In this document: positions 1 through 9,417 of the stretch, in pieces
How positions within the stretch are numbered: the stretch's first letter is position 1
Layout of the letters: each line of letters starts with the position of its first letter
Source of the DNA: JAPPLG01 sp965199935
GTDB taxonomy: Bacteria > Bdellovibrionota > Bdellovibrionia > Bdellovibrionales > UBA1609
DNA length: 64,000 bases
Assembly (NCBI GenBank): GCA_965199935.1
Contig: CBDATD010000002.1
Coordinates: 248,001 to 312,000 of the forward strand
Direction of reading: 5' to 3'
Notes under the pieces: model-generated
Databases searched by the model: none
Told to the model about the DNA's origin: nothing
The model's input: the letters and a program-made list of their open reading frames with translations, nothing else
Made by a program: the position numbers and the translations under genes

Positions 1-144
1 TTATAATAATGGAAAAAAGGTTTTCGAGAGGGTTTTTGTAAAGAAAAAGGGGCTGATGAATAATTTGTTAAAAATTTGTTGCAAAAAATGAGGGGAGGGG
101 ATATTGCTCCTGCAAATGACAAATGAAATCAGGAGGTTTGCAAA

Positions 145-567
145 ATGAAAGACACATTGAAAATTTGGGCTGTTGCTGTATGGGCTGGGTTTATGATAAT
201 TCCTCATTTAGGATGGGCTGGTTTTTACATTCCAGCGCCGACAGATGCCGGTCAAATTATTCTTGATCAGGAAGAGTTGGAGTCGGCTATAGCAAGTGAA
301 GTGAATGACGTTAAAAATATCTCTAATCTGAAGCCGGGCGAGCTTATTCATTCCGATGGTGTAGAAACGGTTTTTCGTGTATCTTTAAATGTGGAAACAC
401 ATTCAAGGATGATAGATTCTCCATTCGTGTGCAAGGCGTACTTTTATCACAGGAGTGGAGATCTTGATTTAAGCTTCTGCAAAAGTGATGAGGCTGAATT
501 CGCCTCTTCTGTGTATTTAGAATCTGTTGGCCCTCAAAGTGATGGTGGAGTTTGGGTTCTAAGGTAG
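145..567 (+). CDS. Small secreted protein of unknown function
   Basis: A 140-residue protein that I do not recognise. It opens with a short basic stretch and a hydrophobic segment ending near residue 25, which looks like a Sec signal peptide, so the mature protein should be periplasmic or secreted. The mature part is mostly polar and has two cysteines, about residues 98 and 112, that could form a disulfide. The start is well supported by a strong AGGAGG ribosome-binding site 8 bases upstream. It converges with gspE on the opposite strand and is separated from it by about 100 bases of GC-rich sequence. No function is inferred. Confidence 0.7.
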   Translation: MKDTLKIWAVAVWAGFMIIPHLGWAGFYIPAPTDAGQIILDQEELESAIASEVNDVKNISNLKPGELIHSDGVETVFRVSLNVETHSRMIDSPFVCKAYFYHRSGDLDLSFCKSDEAEFASSVYLESVGPQSDGGVWVLR

Positions 568-669
568 CCTCTAACGAGCAGAGCGGTGGAGCGAAATCAG
601 GAGGTTATTGCAGGGAGGCGGCGGGATCAGCTCTGAGACAGCCGCCCGCGAATGAGCATTGCTGAACAT

Positions 670-2355
670 CTACAGATCAATTTGAGTGTTTGCCAGCACC
701 TCTTCCACAGTGGTCACGCCTTCTATAATTTTTTGGATGCCGTGGTCTCTAAAAGGAGTCATCTTTTGCTTCAAGGCCTCTTTCTTAATAGTTTGTCCAT
801 CACTGCTTTGAATAATATGCTTTCTTATAGGATCCGTTACAATTAAAAGCTCTTGAATGGCAGTTCGGCCGATGTATCCCTTGTTTTCACACTTGTCACA
901 GCCCTTTGCTTTATAAATATGTTTTCCTTTTGGAATTTTAAAATTGTCTAATAACTTTTTTTCTGCTGTGGATGGAATATAAGACTCTTTGCAGTCTTCA
1001 CATAAAATACGAACCAGTCTCTGAGAGATCACTCCTAAAAGAGAAGTGGCAATCAAGAAAGGCTCGCAGCCCATGTCGATCAAACGCGGAAAAACACCGG
1101 CAGAATCATTGGTGTGCAGGGTGGATAAAACCAAGTGGCCTGTTAAGGAAGCGTTGATGGCAATTTTCATCGTTTCTAAATCTCGAATTTCACCCACCAT
1201 GATCACGTTAGGGTCCTGTCTGAGAATAGACCTCAGCCCTCCCGCAAAAGTCAGGCCGATTTTTGGATTGACTTGAATTTGACCCACATTAGACATTCTC
1301 TGCTCTACAGGATCCTCAATGGTGATAATATTTCTGGTCTCTGTATCCATTTGAGAGAGACAGGCGTAAAGGGTGGTGGACTTTCCGCTTCCTGTGGGGC
1401 CTGTGACCAATAAAATGCCGTGTGTTTTAGCCAGCATATCATCCAGATGTTTTAAATTGTTTTTAGAAAATCCTAATTGATTTAAATTGAGAATGACTTG
1501 AGAGCGGTCCTGCAGTCTGAGAACTAGACGCTCTCCAAAAGAGGTCGGAACGGTGCTGAGACGCACATCAATATCTTTTCCCGCCAGTTTTAGGGGGATG
1601 CGTCCGTCTTGAGGCAGTCTTTTTTCAGCAATGTTGAGGTCTGCCATCACTTTAATTCTTGAAGTGATAGCCCCCTGCAGTCTCTTAGGGGGTTTGAAAA
1701 CAGAATAAAGGACTCCATCGACCCGGAAGCGGATGACAAGCTCCCGTTCATAAGGCTCAACGTGAATATCAGAAGCTCTTTCCTTGATAGCTCTTAGAAA
1801 AAGAGTGTTCACCAATTTAATAACAGGAGCTTCATCTTCTGCATCCAAGAGATCAATCACAGGGTCGTCCAAATCGTACTCTTCTTCTTCAATATTTTCC
1901 AGGCCCTCCAAACCTCCTGTGTATTTTTCGTAAATGGTGTTGATGGCGGATTGAATATTAGAAGTGGTGCTGACAATAGGTTGAATATTTTTTTTAAATT
2001 TCAAACGCAGATCTGAAAACACTTTAAAGCTCAAGGGATTGCTGGTCAGAATAAAAACATTATTGCTGTCCTCTTTATAGGGCAGAATCATATTATTTTT
2101 AGCGTATTGAATAGGGATCCCGTGAATCAAATGCTCTGGAATATTATGGACTTGAATGTTTTTTTCAAAAGGAGTGTTGAGGTGTTTGCAGAGCAGAGAC
2201 ATGATTTCTTCAGGGGCGGAGGGGGCTTTTTCAGTGAGGCTTTCCCTGAGTGTTTTGCCTTTCGGGTTTTTAGAGTCTAAGATGGAGTGGTACTGCTCTG
2301 GAGACAGGGTGGAGAGTTTATAAATAAAAGAATCATATTGAGTGCTTGTCTTCAT
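670..2355 (-). CDS. gspE: Type II secretion ATPase GspE
   Basis: Cytoplasmic hexameric ATPase that drives pseudopilus assembly in type II secretion. The 561-residue protein has the family layout: an N-terminal GspE/PilB-type domain (roughly 30-150), then the ATPase core. Visible motifs are the Walker A GPTGSGKS near 319-326, the Walker B/Asp region VIMVGEIRD near 384-392, the His box STLHTND near 411, and a four-cysteine zinc site formed by CEDC (about 452-455) and CDKC (about 486-489). It lies 9 bases downstream of gspD in the same minus-strand cluster. No gspF or pseudopilin gene follows, so the cluster is split compared with a classical gsp operon. A PilB-like role is possible, but the gspC and gspD neighbours favour GspE. 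Confidence 0.93.
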   Translation of the reverse strand: MKTSTQYDSFIYKLSTLSPEQYHSILDSKNPKGKTLRESLTEKAPSAPEEIMSLLCKHLNTPFEKNIQVHNIPEHLIHGIPIQYAKNNMILPYKEDSNNVFILTSNPLSFKVFSDLRLKFKKNIQPIVSTTSNIQSAINTIYEKYTGGLEGLENIEEEEYDLDDPVIDLLDAEDEAPVIKLVNTLFLRAIKERASDIHVEPYERELVIRFRVDGVLYSVFKPPKRLQGAITSRIKVMADLNIAEKRLPQDGRIPLKLAGKDIDVRLSTVPTSFGERLVLRLQDRSQVILNLNQLGFSKNNLKHLDDMLAKTHGILLVTGPTGSGKSTTLYACLSQMDTETRNIITIEDPVEQRMSNVGQIQVNPKIGLTFAGGLRSILRQDPNVIMVGEIRDLETMKIAINASLTGHLVLSTLHTNDSAGVFPRLIDMGCEPFLIATSLLGVISQRLVRILCEDCKESYIPSTAEKKLLDNFKIPKGKHIYKAKGCDKCENKGYIGRTAIQELLIVTDPIRKHIIQSSDGQTIKKEALKQKMTPFRDHGIQKIIEGVTTVEEVLANTQIDL

Positions 2356-2364
2356 TTTTTTTTA

Positions 2365-4890
2365 TCATTCCGAGAGCTTGTATGGTTCTTCGTTCATGTC
2401 TGTATTGGCATCTGTGCGCGGTTCTCCACTCATGTTTGTTTCTACGTTTGTGCGGGGTTCCTGAGTTTGCAGAAACGGCATTTCATCCATGAGGGCTGAA
2501 TCAGAGTCTAAAAATTCATTTTCAAGACTGTCCGTGATGGAGCCGCCGGATTCCTGCTCTGGCAGAGGCAGCTCTTCATCCAAGGCCGGCGCGCTGTTCG
2601 GAAAAGATGTATTATCTGAAGACGGCGGTTCATCCAAAGGCGGTGTTTCACTCATTTCCGGCAAAGGGGCTTGAGCGGTTTCTTCCTCTTTCATCTGAGG
2701 AGGGCTTTGGCTCAGGATTTTTTGAACTTCCGCCTGATTGGTGTCTTTATTGTTCATAAACTGTTTAATAAAATCCATTCGCTGATCCACTTGATCTTTT
2801 AAAATATCTGCTTTGTCTCTGGCTGTTTTAATAATTTTTGGAGTGATGAAGACAATGAGATTTTTCTTCTTTTTTTCTCGTTTTTTAGAGCTGAAAAGCC
2901 ATCCTAAAATAGGAATATCTCCCAGAAGAGGAATCTTTTTCACAGTGTCCATCTCTTCATCATGCATGAGGCCGCCCAGCACAGCAGTTTCTTGGTCGTC
3001 TAAAATAATATTGGTTTTAATTTCTCTTTTCGTCACAGTGCGGGAGGAGTCGCTGAGATTTTTCGGCCCCTCATTGGTCAGGCTGAGAGAATCTATTTTT
3101 TGTTCAATCTGCATACGGACGGATTTTCCATCAGGGTTGATGTAAGGAGTGATTTTCAAAGTGGTAAAAACATCCTGCCTGATTTGGTTCGGCTGGTAAA
3201 CAAAGTTGTTGGACCCGACAGGCTGTTGTGTTTGTGTCACTCCTACAGCGGCGTTGACACCCACTGAAATTGAAGAAGGTTCATTGTCAATCGCTATAAT
3301 TTGCGGGGTGGATAAAATATTTCCTCCCGTTTGGCTTTTGAGGACGTTCACAAAGCTCATCAAGGTAGGGAGCTGTAAGCCTTCCGTCATATCTTTTCCC
3401 GGAAGGATTTCATTTTGGCTGGACTGAGCTCCAACACTTTTAAAGGGCGAGAGCATGCCAAGCAGGGGAAGAGCCGCTCCGACATTGACAAAATTAGCTC
3501 CGAATCCAAAAACAGATTCACTGCCGGGCTGTTTCAGCAAATCGCTAAAACTGTGAGAGCTGAAGCCTATACGAGGCATGAATCCGCTGATCTCCCCTTT
3601 GCCGTCTGTCAAAAATTGATAGCTTGTAATATCCCAGCTGAAGTTGTCTTCGGCGTTTAGGTCCATAATAATAGTTTTAATAAACACCTGATTTTTTGGA
3701 ATATCAATTTTGTCCAGTATGGATTTTAAGATCTGATAGTGGTGTCTTTTAGCGGTGATCAAAAGGCTGTTGGTGTTTTTATCGTGAGAGACTTGGATGG
3801 TGTCCCTCATACCTCCGGAAGATCCGAAAAGAGTGTGAAGGCCGAATCTTTGCAGATTTCTTGGGGCGTTTTTGCCGGCGGCCCTCGGTGTTTGAAGAAT
3901 GCTGTTAAGGGTTTTTTCAATATCAGCGGCAATGCCGTACTTAACATAGTAAACAAAGATGCCCCCGGCGGCCTGAGAGTCAAACTTAATATCCAATTGT
4001 TTAATGAGGTTTTTTGTTTTAGAGATGCCGTCTTTTGTGCCGGAGATAATGATGGAGTTGGTTCTTTCATCGGGAATCAGCGCAGAGACACCGGAGGTGT
4101 TGGCCTGTGAAGAGGAGATCAGGTTGGAGCCGGGGCGCTGACGGACAGCGCTGGAGGCGAACCTTCGTGAAGAAGCTCTATTGGCAATCAATAAATAGAG
4201 TTTATTTGTTAAATCCACGGCGGCGGCGTGCTTAATAGGCACCACTTCCAGTTGAGTATGGACATTTGGAATATCCAGCTCCCGTATGATTTGACTGACT
4301 TTTTCAACAGTAGATCCATAGTCGCTGACAATAATGGTATTGGCTTCTTCGTAAAAAAGAGCTTTGCTGTTTTTATCAGATAAGAACTGCTTCAAATGTT
4401 TTTCCAACACCTTGACATTGGCGTGCTTCAGTTTGAAAATCTTTGTGATGTATTGATCCGCATCTGGAAAATACTCTCCTTTATAAACTTGCACGTTGTC
4501 TCTGGAGGCTTTGTCGGCGCTGATGACTTTCCAAAAGGCGCCGCTTCGAACAAGGGCGTATCCATTGATGGATAAGGCGGATAAAAAAGCCTGAAAAGCT
4601 TCAGCAACAGTGATGGGAGAGGGCGCAACGATGCTGATTTTGCCTTTAATATTCGGGTCAATAATAAAGTTGATCCCTGTGAGTTTGCTCATGGCTTTGA
4701 CGATGTCTTCAATATCAGCATTGGGATAATCAAAACTTTTTATAATGTCTGGAAAGTTTTCAGAATCAATATCATCAACGCCCGCTGTATTCAGTGGAAT
4801 GCCGGAGACAACTCCTTTTTTTTGAACAGCCTGAGCCAAAGAAAAGGGAGCAGACAGCATATAAAGCAAACTGAGAAAAATCCATTTCAT
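2365..4890 (-). CDS. gspD: Type II secretion secretin GspD
   Basis: Outer-membrane secretin that forms the exit channel of type II secretion. I chose the ATG at 4890 because it starts a clean signal peptide (MKWIFLSLLYML..., ending at an AQA site) with AAGGA just upstream; an in-frame ATG at 4917 would add nine residues. After the signal come the N0 domain (about 50-120, with the FPDIIKSFDYPNADIEDIV type sequence), N1-N3 repeats, and a secretin domain carrying the conserved GNILSTPQI and IPLLGDIPILGWLF motifs. Beyond the secretin core is an unusual acidic, proline-rich tail of about 100 residues containing a repeated EPRT(N/D) segment. It lies between gspC (55 bases upstream) and gspE. Confidence 0.93.
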   Translation of the reverse strand: MKWIFLSLLYMLSAPFSLAQAVQKKGVVSGIPLNTAGVDDIDSENFPDIIKSFDYPNADIEDIVKAMSKLTGINFIIDPNIKGKISIVAPSPITVAEAFQAFLSALSINGYALVRSGAFWKVISADKASRDNVQVYKGEYFPDADQYITKIFKLKHANVKVLEKHLKQFLSDKNSKALFYEEANTIIVSDYGSTVEKVSQIIRELDIPNVHTQLEVVPIKHAAAVDLTNKLYLLIANRASSRRFASSAVRQRPGSNLISSSQANTSGVSALIPDERTNSIIISGTKDGISKTKNLIKQLDIKFDSQAAGGIFVYYVKYGIAADIEKTLNSILQTPRAAGKNAPRNLQRFGLHTLFGSSGGMRDTIQVSHDKNTNSLLITAKRHHYQILKSILDKIDIPKNQVFIKTIIMDLNAEDNFSWDITSYQFLTDGKGEISGFMPRIGFSSHSFSDLLKQPGSESVFGFGANFVNVGAALPLLGMLSPFKSVGAQSSQNEILPGKDMTEGLQLPTLMSFVNVLKSQTGGNILSTPQIIAIDNEPSSISVGVNAAVGVTQTQQPVGSNNFVYQPNQIRQDVFTTLKITPYINPDGKSVRMQIEQKIDSLSLTNEGPKNLSDSSRTVTKREIKTNIILDDQETAVLGGLMHDEEMDTVKKIPLLGDIPILGWLFSSKKREKKKKNLIVFITPKIIKTARDKADILKDQVDQRMDFIKQFMNNKDTNQAEVQKILSQSPPQMKEEETAQAPLPEMSETPPLDEPPSSDNTSFPNSAPALDEELPLPEQESGGSITDSLENEFLDSDSALMDEMPFLQTQEPRTNVETNMSGEPRTDANTDMNEEPYKLSE

Positions 4891-4945
4891 AAAGACATCC
4901 TTGCTCCTATGTATCATAGTCAGTTTTCAGGATGAGAACAAGTCC

Positions 4946-5977
4946 CTATTGGACAGAAGCATCTTCATTGATATCGTATGATATTTCACGGTCCTCCCCC
5001 TTTTTGTTTTTAACTATGACAGAGAATTGACTGGCGGTTCGAAATTGCTGGAAAAGTTTTTGAGCCTCCGTGTTGTCATTGATTTTTTCGCCGTTGACGG
5101 AAATCAGCATATCTCCCTGTGTAAAGCCTAAACTTTCAAAAACACTGCCTTCTTCAATCCATGTGAAGGTATGGCCTCGTATTTTGCCGTCTGTGCCATA
5201 CTGAGGTTCTAGTCTGGCTTGTTGCAATATGTCAGGAAGTTGCTGGATATAGTCGTTCAGAGAGGAGCGGGTGACAGAATATTGATTTTTTTCCACTTGG
5301 GAGATGCCTTTGTGGGATGATTTTTTTTCCTTGAAGCCCTTGTTTACTGCATCTTCAGGTTTGATCTCAGACTGTTTTGTAAAATCAACTGTGGATTCTT
5401 CTTTTGGAATTTCCAAATGCTCCAGCTGGTTGTTTATAAGATTGATAAAGACCGCTTTTCTCCGCTGTACCTGCGTGACTCTGGCCTTGTTGTCGATAGT
5501 ATCTCCGACAAAATAGGCGTTCGTTTCTCCGGCGGCTTGGATGGAAGCCATAGATTTTTTAGGATCAAAGTTTTCAATAGTTCCCAGCAGTTTGAAAGGA
5601 AGTCCTGTTTTTTTAGATTCACCAGAGGCTGTGATTTCTTGTTTGTCTTCCAGTTCTGTCAATGGAGGAGGAATAGGAGCGCTGTGGAAAATATTTACTG
5701 TGTGTATAAAATTTGAACCTGCCGTCCTGTTTTTTTTGACAGGCAGGGTCTTGGGCTTGCTCAGCGTAATATCGCTTTTTGGAAGCAGGGCCGGCCAAAT
5801 AAACAAAATAACAAGATCTGCAAGAGCTAAGGTGATTAAAAAAGTCAGGATCCATCGTTTGTATTTAAAAAAAAAAGGAATTGTCTTTTTTGAAAGACTG
5901 CTCAGATCCATTTTCTCAAAACGTCTTTGAAGAAAATCTTTAAGAAGGTGGAGAAAATTTACAATCCGTTGTTTCAA
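4946..5977 (-). CDS. gspC: Type II secretion inner-membrane protein GspC (PDZ type)
   Basis: GspC links the inner-membrane platform of type II secretion to the GspD secretin. The 343-residue protein has one transmembrane helix at about 38-60, a periplasmic homology region at about 120-190 (KLLGTIENFDPKKSMASIQ, then a DxI..G pattern), a low-complexity linker, and a C-terminal PDZ domain (about 255-335) with the EEGSVFESLGFTQGDMLISV pattern. Its start codon overlaps the stop of the mscS-like gene by four bases (ATGA), so the two are probably translated together. gspD follows downstream. Confidence 0.88.
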   Translation of the reverse strand: MKQRIVNFLHLLKDFLQRRFEKMDLSSLSKKTIPFFFKYKRWILTFLITLALADLVILFIWPALLPKSDITLSKPKTLPVKKNRTAGSNFIHTVNIFHSAPIPPPLTELEDKQEITASGESKKTGLPFKLLGTIENFDPKKSMASIQAAGETNAYFVGDTIDNKARVTQVQRRKAVFINLINNQLEHLEIPKEESTVDFTKQSEIKPEDAVNKGFKEKKSSHKGISQVEKNQYSVTRSSLNDYIQQLPDILQQARLEPQYGTDGKIRGHTFTWIEEGSVFESLGFTQGDMLISVNGEKINDNTEAQKLFQQFRTASQFSVIVKNKKGEDREISYDINEDASVQ

Positions 5978-7041
5978 GATGAAGATCCATGCTGTTGATG
6001 GTTTATTTTCTCAATGTATAAACTCTGGCTGGGGAATGCAAATTCGACCTGCATCTGACGGGCCTGTTTGAGAATTTCCAAAAAAACCTCCTGCCGAAAA
6101 AGAAGCTCTTCATTCCAATTAGCGGTTTGTAAAAAGAAATTAACAAAAATATTCAAACTGGAATCGGCGCAGCCGGAAAAAGATACTTGGTAATAGTCTT
6201 TTTTTGTTTTAGGGTGGCTGTGGATGATTCCTTCAATTCCTTTTATAAAGGATTGAATTTTTTCAGGAGGCGTTGAGTAAGCAATCCCAAGCGTGAAGCG
6301 GGTTCTTCGAAACTTTCTTTTTCCCATATTGTCAATTTGTGTGTTGGCCAGAGTGAAGTTGGGAACTGAGATCACAGAATCGTAAAAGGTTTTTATTTGA
6401 GTCGATCGAAAACCAATGTGTTCAACGGTCCCCTCCACCTGGTCAAACTGAATCCAATCTCCTGTGACAAAAGGGCGGTCGAAGAGAATCACCAGGGAGC
6501 CAAAAATATTGGAGAGAGTGTCTTTAGCCGCTAGGGCGACGGCCAGCCCCCCAAGCCCTAAACCAGCTAAGAGAGAAGTCACATTGTATCCGAGATTTTG
6601 AACCAGGACTAAACCTCCCACGACAAAGATCAGAAAGCTCAGAGTTTTTTTAAAGAAGGAAAAGAAAGCCTTGTGTTGGGCATACTCTTTTAATTTGTTT
6701 TCCTGGAGCCAGTGGGTCAAAGGGGATAGAGTGTGGTGGATTAAAAACAGAACTGAAACTCCTGCATAAATTTTAAAAAAATGAGTGATGAAAGTCCATT
6801 CGTGAACTTTCATTGAATCGAGAGCCAATACAACAGATGTGAAGAGGGCGTGTGGAATCCAAAAACGAAGCCCTTTACATTTTGCCTGCTTTAAAACAGG
6901 CAGAAGAAAAAAAATCCATCGGCTTAAAATGTAAGAAACAATCAAACAAATGAAAAGAAGAGCTGTCAGGGCCGCTCCCCCCCACACTATACCGCTCATA
7001 AAAAAACGAGGCAGTGATTCAATGTATTTTTCAATAGGCAT
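5974..7041 (-). CDS. Small-conductance mechanosensitive channel (MscS family)
   Basis: Inner-membrane channel that opens when membrane tension rises. The 355-residue protein has several hydrophobic helices (about 16-38, 66-75, 88-105 and 134-150) before the MscS pore helix, which is clear at about 158-180 as a Gly/Ala-rich GLGLGGLAVALAAKDTL, followed by the beta domain with the DRPFVTGDWIQF sequence. Length and layout fit compact MscS proteins. It is translationally coupled to gspC by a four-base overlap, an unusual partner for a secretion gene. Whether the channel has any role in secretion is unknown. Confidence 0.88.
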   Translation of the reverse strand: MPIEKYIESLPRFFMSGIVWGGAALTALLFICLIVSYILSRWIFFLLPVLKQAKCKGLRFWIPHALFTSVVLALDSMKVHEWTFITHFFKIYAGVSVLFLIHHTLSPLTHWLQENKLKEYAQHKAFFSFFKKTLSFLIFVVGGLVLVQNLGYNVTSLLAGLGLGGLAVALAAKDTLSNIFGSLVILFDRPFVTGDWIQFDQVEGTVEHIGFRSTQIKTFYDSVISVPNFTLANTQIDNMGKRKFRRTRFTLGIAYSTPPEKIQSFIKGIEGIIHSHPKTKKDYYQVSFSGCADSSLNIFVNFFLQTANWNEELLFRQEVFLEILKQARQMQVEFAFPSQSLYIEKINHQQHGSSS

Positions 7042-7147
7042 AGGCAGAGAGTTTAATAGCTCCTTAGACGCTCATCAAGAAAAGTCTTAATAATACAGTG
7101 TGCAAAGCATAAACAGAGTTTTTAGGCTGTCCATAAAATTTTTCAAT

Positions 7148-7876
7148 TTAAAGAATTTTTAAAGGCAGTTTTTCACGAGCCAGCAGAGGGGGTTTTCGGA
7201 GATTTTCCGGCTGGCTGAGCGGGTTGATACGCTGAAGGGCGCGAACGGCTATACTGTGTATGCGCGGATCTTTATCTCCAAGCAGGGTGAAAAATAAGTT
7301 TTGATCTGAGGGGCTGGAAAAATCAGATAATGCCTGTGCAATTGTGTAGCGAATCCACAGACTTTTCCCTTTTCTAAAATTTTGCGAAGCTGTCAGCTGG
7401 GTCCATAAGAGGCCCTTGTATTGTTTCGCTTTTCTTCTGTGAATGAGTTCTACACTGGCGGCTCTCAGCATGAGAGCGGGGTGGTCTAAAAATTCAGAGG
7501 CTTTTCGGGCGGCGGATTCAGGGTGAACAATTTCTAAGGCGATAAGCCCCGCGTTTTTTAAAAACCAGTCAGAGCTGTTGAGAGCTTGGTTGATATGAGT
7601 TTTGGTTTTTTGAGGATGAAGGCGGCTCATGCTCATCAAAGCCTTCCATTTCATGGAGGGGGGGGAGCTTTGTTTTTGAAAAATATGTTCAAGGTCTGTG
7701 AAGTAATGAGGTTTTTTTTGGAAAAACCGGCTTCTGCGGTGAGGAGGAAGAGACAAAGCTCGTTGAAGCATCTTGTACTTTTTGTTGGAAATTTTTAAAT
7801 TGTTTTGTTTTTTTGCAGATGAATCCGCCTGTGTAGAGGCTGTGCATAGGAGGACTGCTAAAAGAAAGATTCTCAT
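7148..7876 (-). CDS. Secreted HEAT-repeat-like protein
   Basis: A 242-residue protein with an N-terminal signal peptide (MRIFLLAVLLCTASTQADS) and a mature part made of helical pairs that look like HEAT/PBS-type repeats from about residue 75 onward, for example WFLKNAGLIALEIVHPESA and DPRIHSIAVRALQRINP. Such repeats form scaffolds for protein binding and give no enzymatic prediction. It is the first gene of the minus-strand run leading to mscS-like, gspC, gspD and gspE, but a 106-base gap to the next gene leaves operon membership open. The partner is unknown. Confidence 0.65.
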   Translation of the reverse strand: MRIFLLAVLLCTASTQADSSAKKQNNLKISNKKYKMLQRALSLPPHRRSRFFQKKPHYFTDLEHIFQKQSSPPSMKWKALMSMSRLHPQKTKTHINQALNSSDWFLKNAGLIALEIVHPESAARKASEFLDHPALMLRAASVELIHRRKAKQYKGLLWTQLTASQNFRKGKSLWIRYTIAQALSDFSSPSDQNLFFTLLGDKDPRIHSIAVRALQRINPLSQPENLRKPPLLAREKLPLKIL

Positions 7877-8229
7877 TCATCTGATTCTAAAATAGAAAAA
7901 AATAAAAAGGATGCTCTGACGAATTGTATTAGGACCTTTGTTTTTGCGGGATGATGGAGCTGTCAGCAAAATCGCCGGGTTTCGCACTTGGATGTACAGC
8001 GGCCTTTCGCGGCTGGGAAGGGCTGAGAGGATAGGGCTGAAAACGAGTTCAGCTGTCTGCAGTTTTCAAGCTTGTTTACACAGCTTTTCTTACAATCTCT
8101 ATTGTAAAGATTGTGTAAAGATTTCATTGAGATTTATATTGGAGTTCTTTAAGATTCATTGAAAATTTTTCACTAGACCTTTACTTTTATCAAGCATTCT
8201 TTAAAATGGAGTTCGGTAGAGGACTCTTT
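7877..8229. other. Divergent intergenic region with a GC-rich segment
   Basis: About 350 bases between the HEAT-repeat gene (minus) and the barrel-like gene (plus). The only reading frames are short and lack supporting signals. Positions 7940-8060 are clearly richer in G and C than the flanks; within it, 7953-8017 aligns with 30338-30402 (between actD and actE) with one gap and roughly 60 percent identity. Promoters for both flanking genes should lie here, but I cannot assign one with confidence. Confidence 0.4.
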
Positions 8230-9417
8230 ATGAAGCATTTTATCCTTTTTATTATCATAGGTTTGTTTGCGTTTTTTGCATCTGCAGAGCAGGTGTACCG
8301 GCATTCTTCTATGTTCCGAGATGTCCAGTGGAAAATATCCACGGTGAACCATAACTACGTTGATCAGTCTGAAAATCAGGTTCTCCTTATCACTAAGCTT
8401 TACGGCCTCCTCAACCACTCCTTTCTCCCTACAGTGGATTTCAGCATGGAGTACATTCTGAACACCAGTCAGGGGGCGAGCCAGTCTGTTCATGTCAGAA
8501 GAAAAAGCAGTGATCAAATACGTCAATCCCATATGTATTTATCCCTTCGGCCTTTGGCCCCTGAGCCTTTGTTTCTTCGAATGGGCTTGTTCAACCAGAA
8601 ATTTTTAGATGCTCCTTTATTGATTTCGGACTGGACGTTCTTAGGTCTTCAGCAGGAGTACATTCTGCACGATGAAAAAATAATGAGTTATGTGGATAGT
8701 TTGAAAGTTGTTTTACAGCAGACCATCCCATCCAGCAGCACCGGACTGGATTACTTGGAGCAGGTGCAGGATATCGGCAGATTTTATACGGCCTCCTTGT
8801 TAACCTCTTCTTTTATTCAAAATCAAGTGCAGACGGAAGGCCGTCTTACAGCCTTTTATTTTAAAAATTTATCAGCCGCCGCCGCTGACTACGGCTCCGT
8901 CTATGGAAATGAAACTCATCCAGATTACACGGGAGCCGATTCAGAATTTCTTTACCCGGATTTTTACGGTCTTTATATGCGCGGCAACGCTCGATACAAC
9001 TTATTTCCAGAACTGGGTTTAGAGCTGGATGCTTCCTTTTTGTGGAATATGGGGGCTACTGCCGGTGTTTATCAGCGTATTGCCAGTGGAGAAGGGGAGA
9101 ATCTTCAAGGGCGCGCTCTTGGATACAATATGTGGCTGGGTTTGCATATTCCTATCGCGAAAGAGGTTATTATGCTTGTGAATTTGGAATATTTTGACAA
9201 CGATAGAAACGCGTCGCCCGCATTTTACAATTCAGACCGCTACAGACACTCAGGGCGGTATGGAGTGATCATAGGGTTGAAATCCATTTTTGAAAAGTAC
9301 AATGTGTTTTTTGATGTGCAGTACGCAATCATCCGCTCTCATAAAGATGTGAAAGCATTGATCGGCAACCCCAACTATTTAATGTTTGAAATAGGTACAG
9401 AATATGACAAAATATAG
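8230..9417 (+). CDS. Predicted outer-membrane barrel-like protein
   Basis: The start at 8230 is chosen because AGAGGA precedes it and a signal peptide follows directly (MKHFILFIIIGLFAFFASAE). An in-frame ATG at 8206 lacks these. The mature protein of about 375 residues is made of short alternating polar/aromatic stretches separated by turns, typical of outer-membrane beta-barrels, with some resemblance to porin-type strands (SMEYILNTS, SHMYLSLRPLAPEPLFLRMG). It does not end in the usual terminal aromatic residue. Its last 14 bases overlap the start of the giant lipoprotein gene, so the two are probably co-translated. No specific family is recognised. Confidence 0.6.
   Translation: MKHFILFIIIGLFAFFASAEQVYRHSSMFRDVQWKISTVNHNYVDQSENQVLLITKLYGLLNHSFLPTVDFSMEYILNTSQGASQSVHVRRKSSDQIRQSHMYLSLRPLAPEPLFLRMGLFNQKFLDAPLLISDWTFLGLQQEYILHDEKIMSYVDSLKVVLQQTIPSSSTGLDYLEQVQDIGRFYTASLLTSSFIQNQVQTEGRLTAFYFKNLSAAAADYGSVYGNETHPDYTGADSEFLYPDFYGLYMRGNARYNLFPELGLELDASFLWNMGATAGVYQRIASGEGENLQGRALGYNMWLGLHIPIAKEVIMLVNLEYFDNDRNASPAFYNSDRYRHSGRYGVIIGLKSIFEKYNVFFDVQYAIIRSHKDVKALIGNPNYLMFEIGTEYDKI

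Noticed and set aside
3415..4110. Plus-strand frames inside gspD
   Set aside because: Antisense to a secretin with all family motifs; no start signals.
7938..8162. 74-codon plus-strand frame in the 7.9-8.2 kb intergenic region
   Set aside because: No ribosome-binding site, and the composition changes from GC-rich to AT-rich halfway, unlike a gene.
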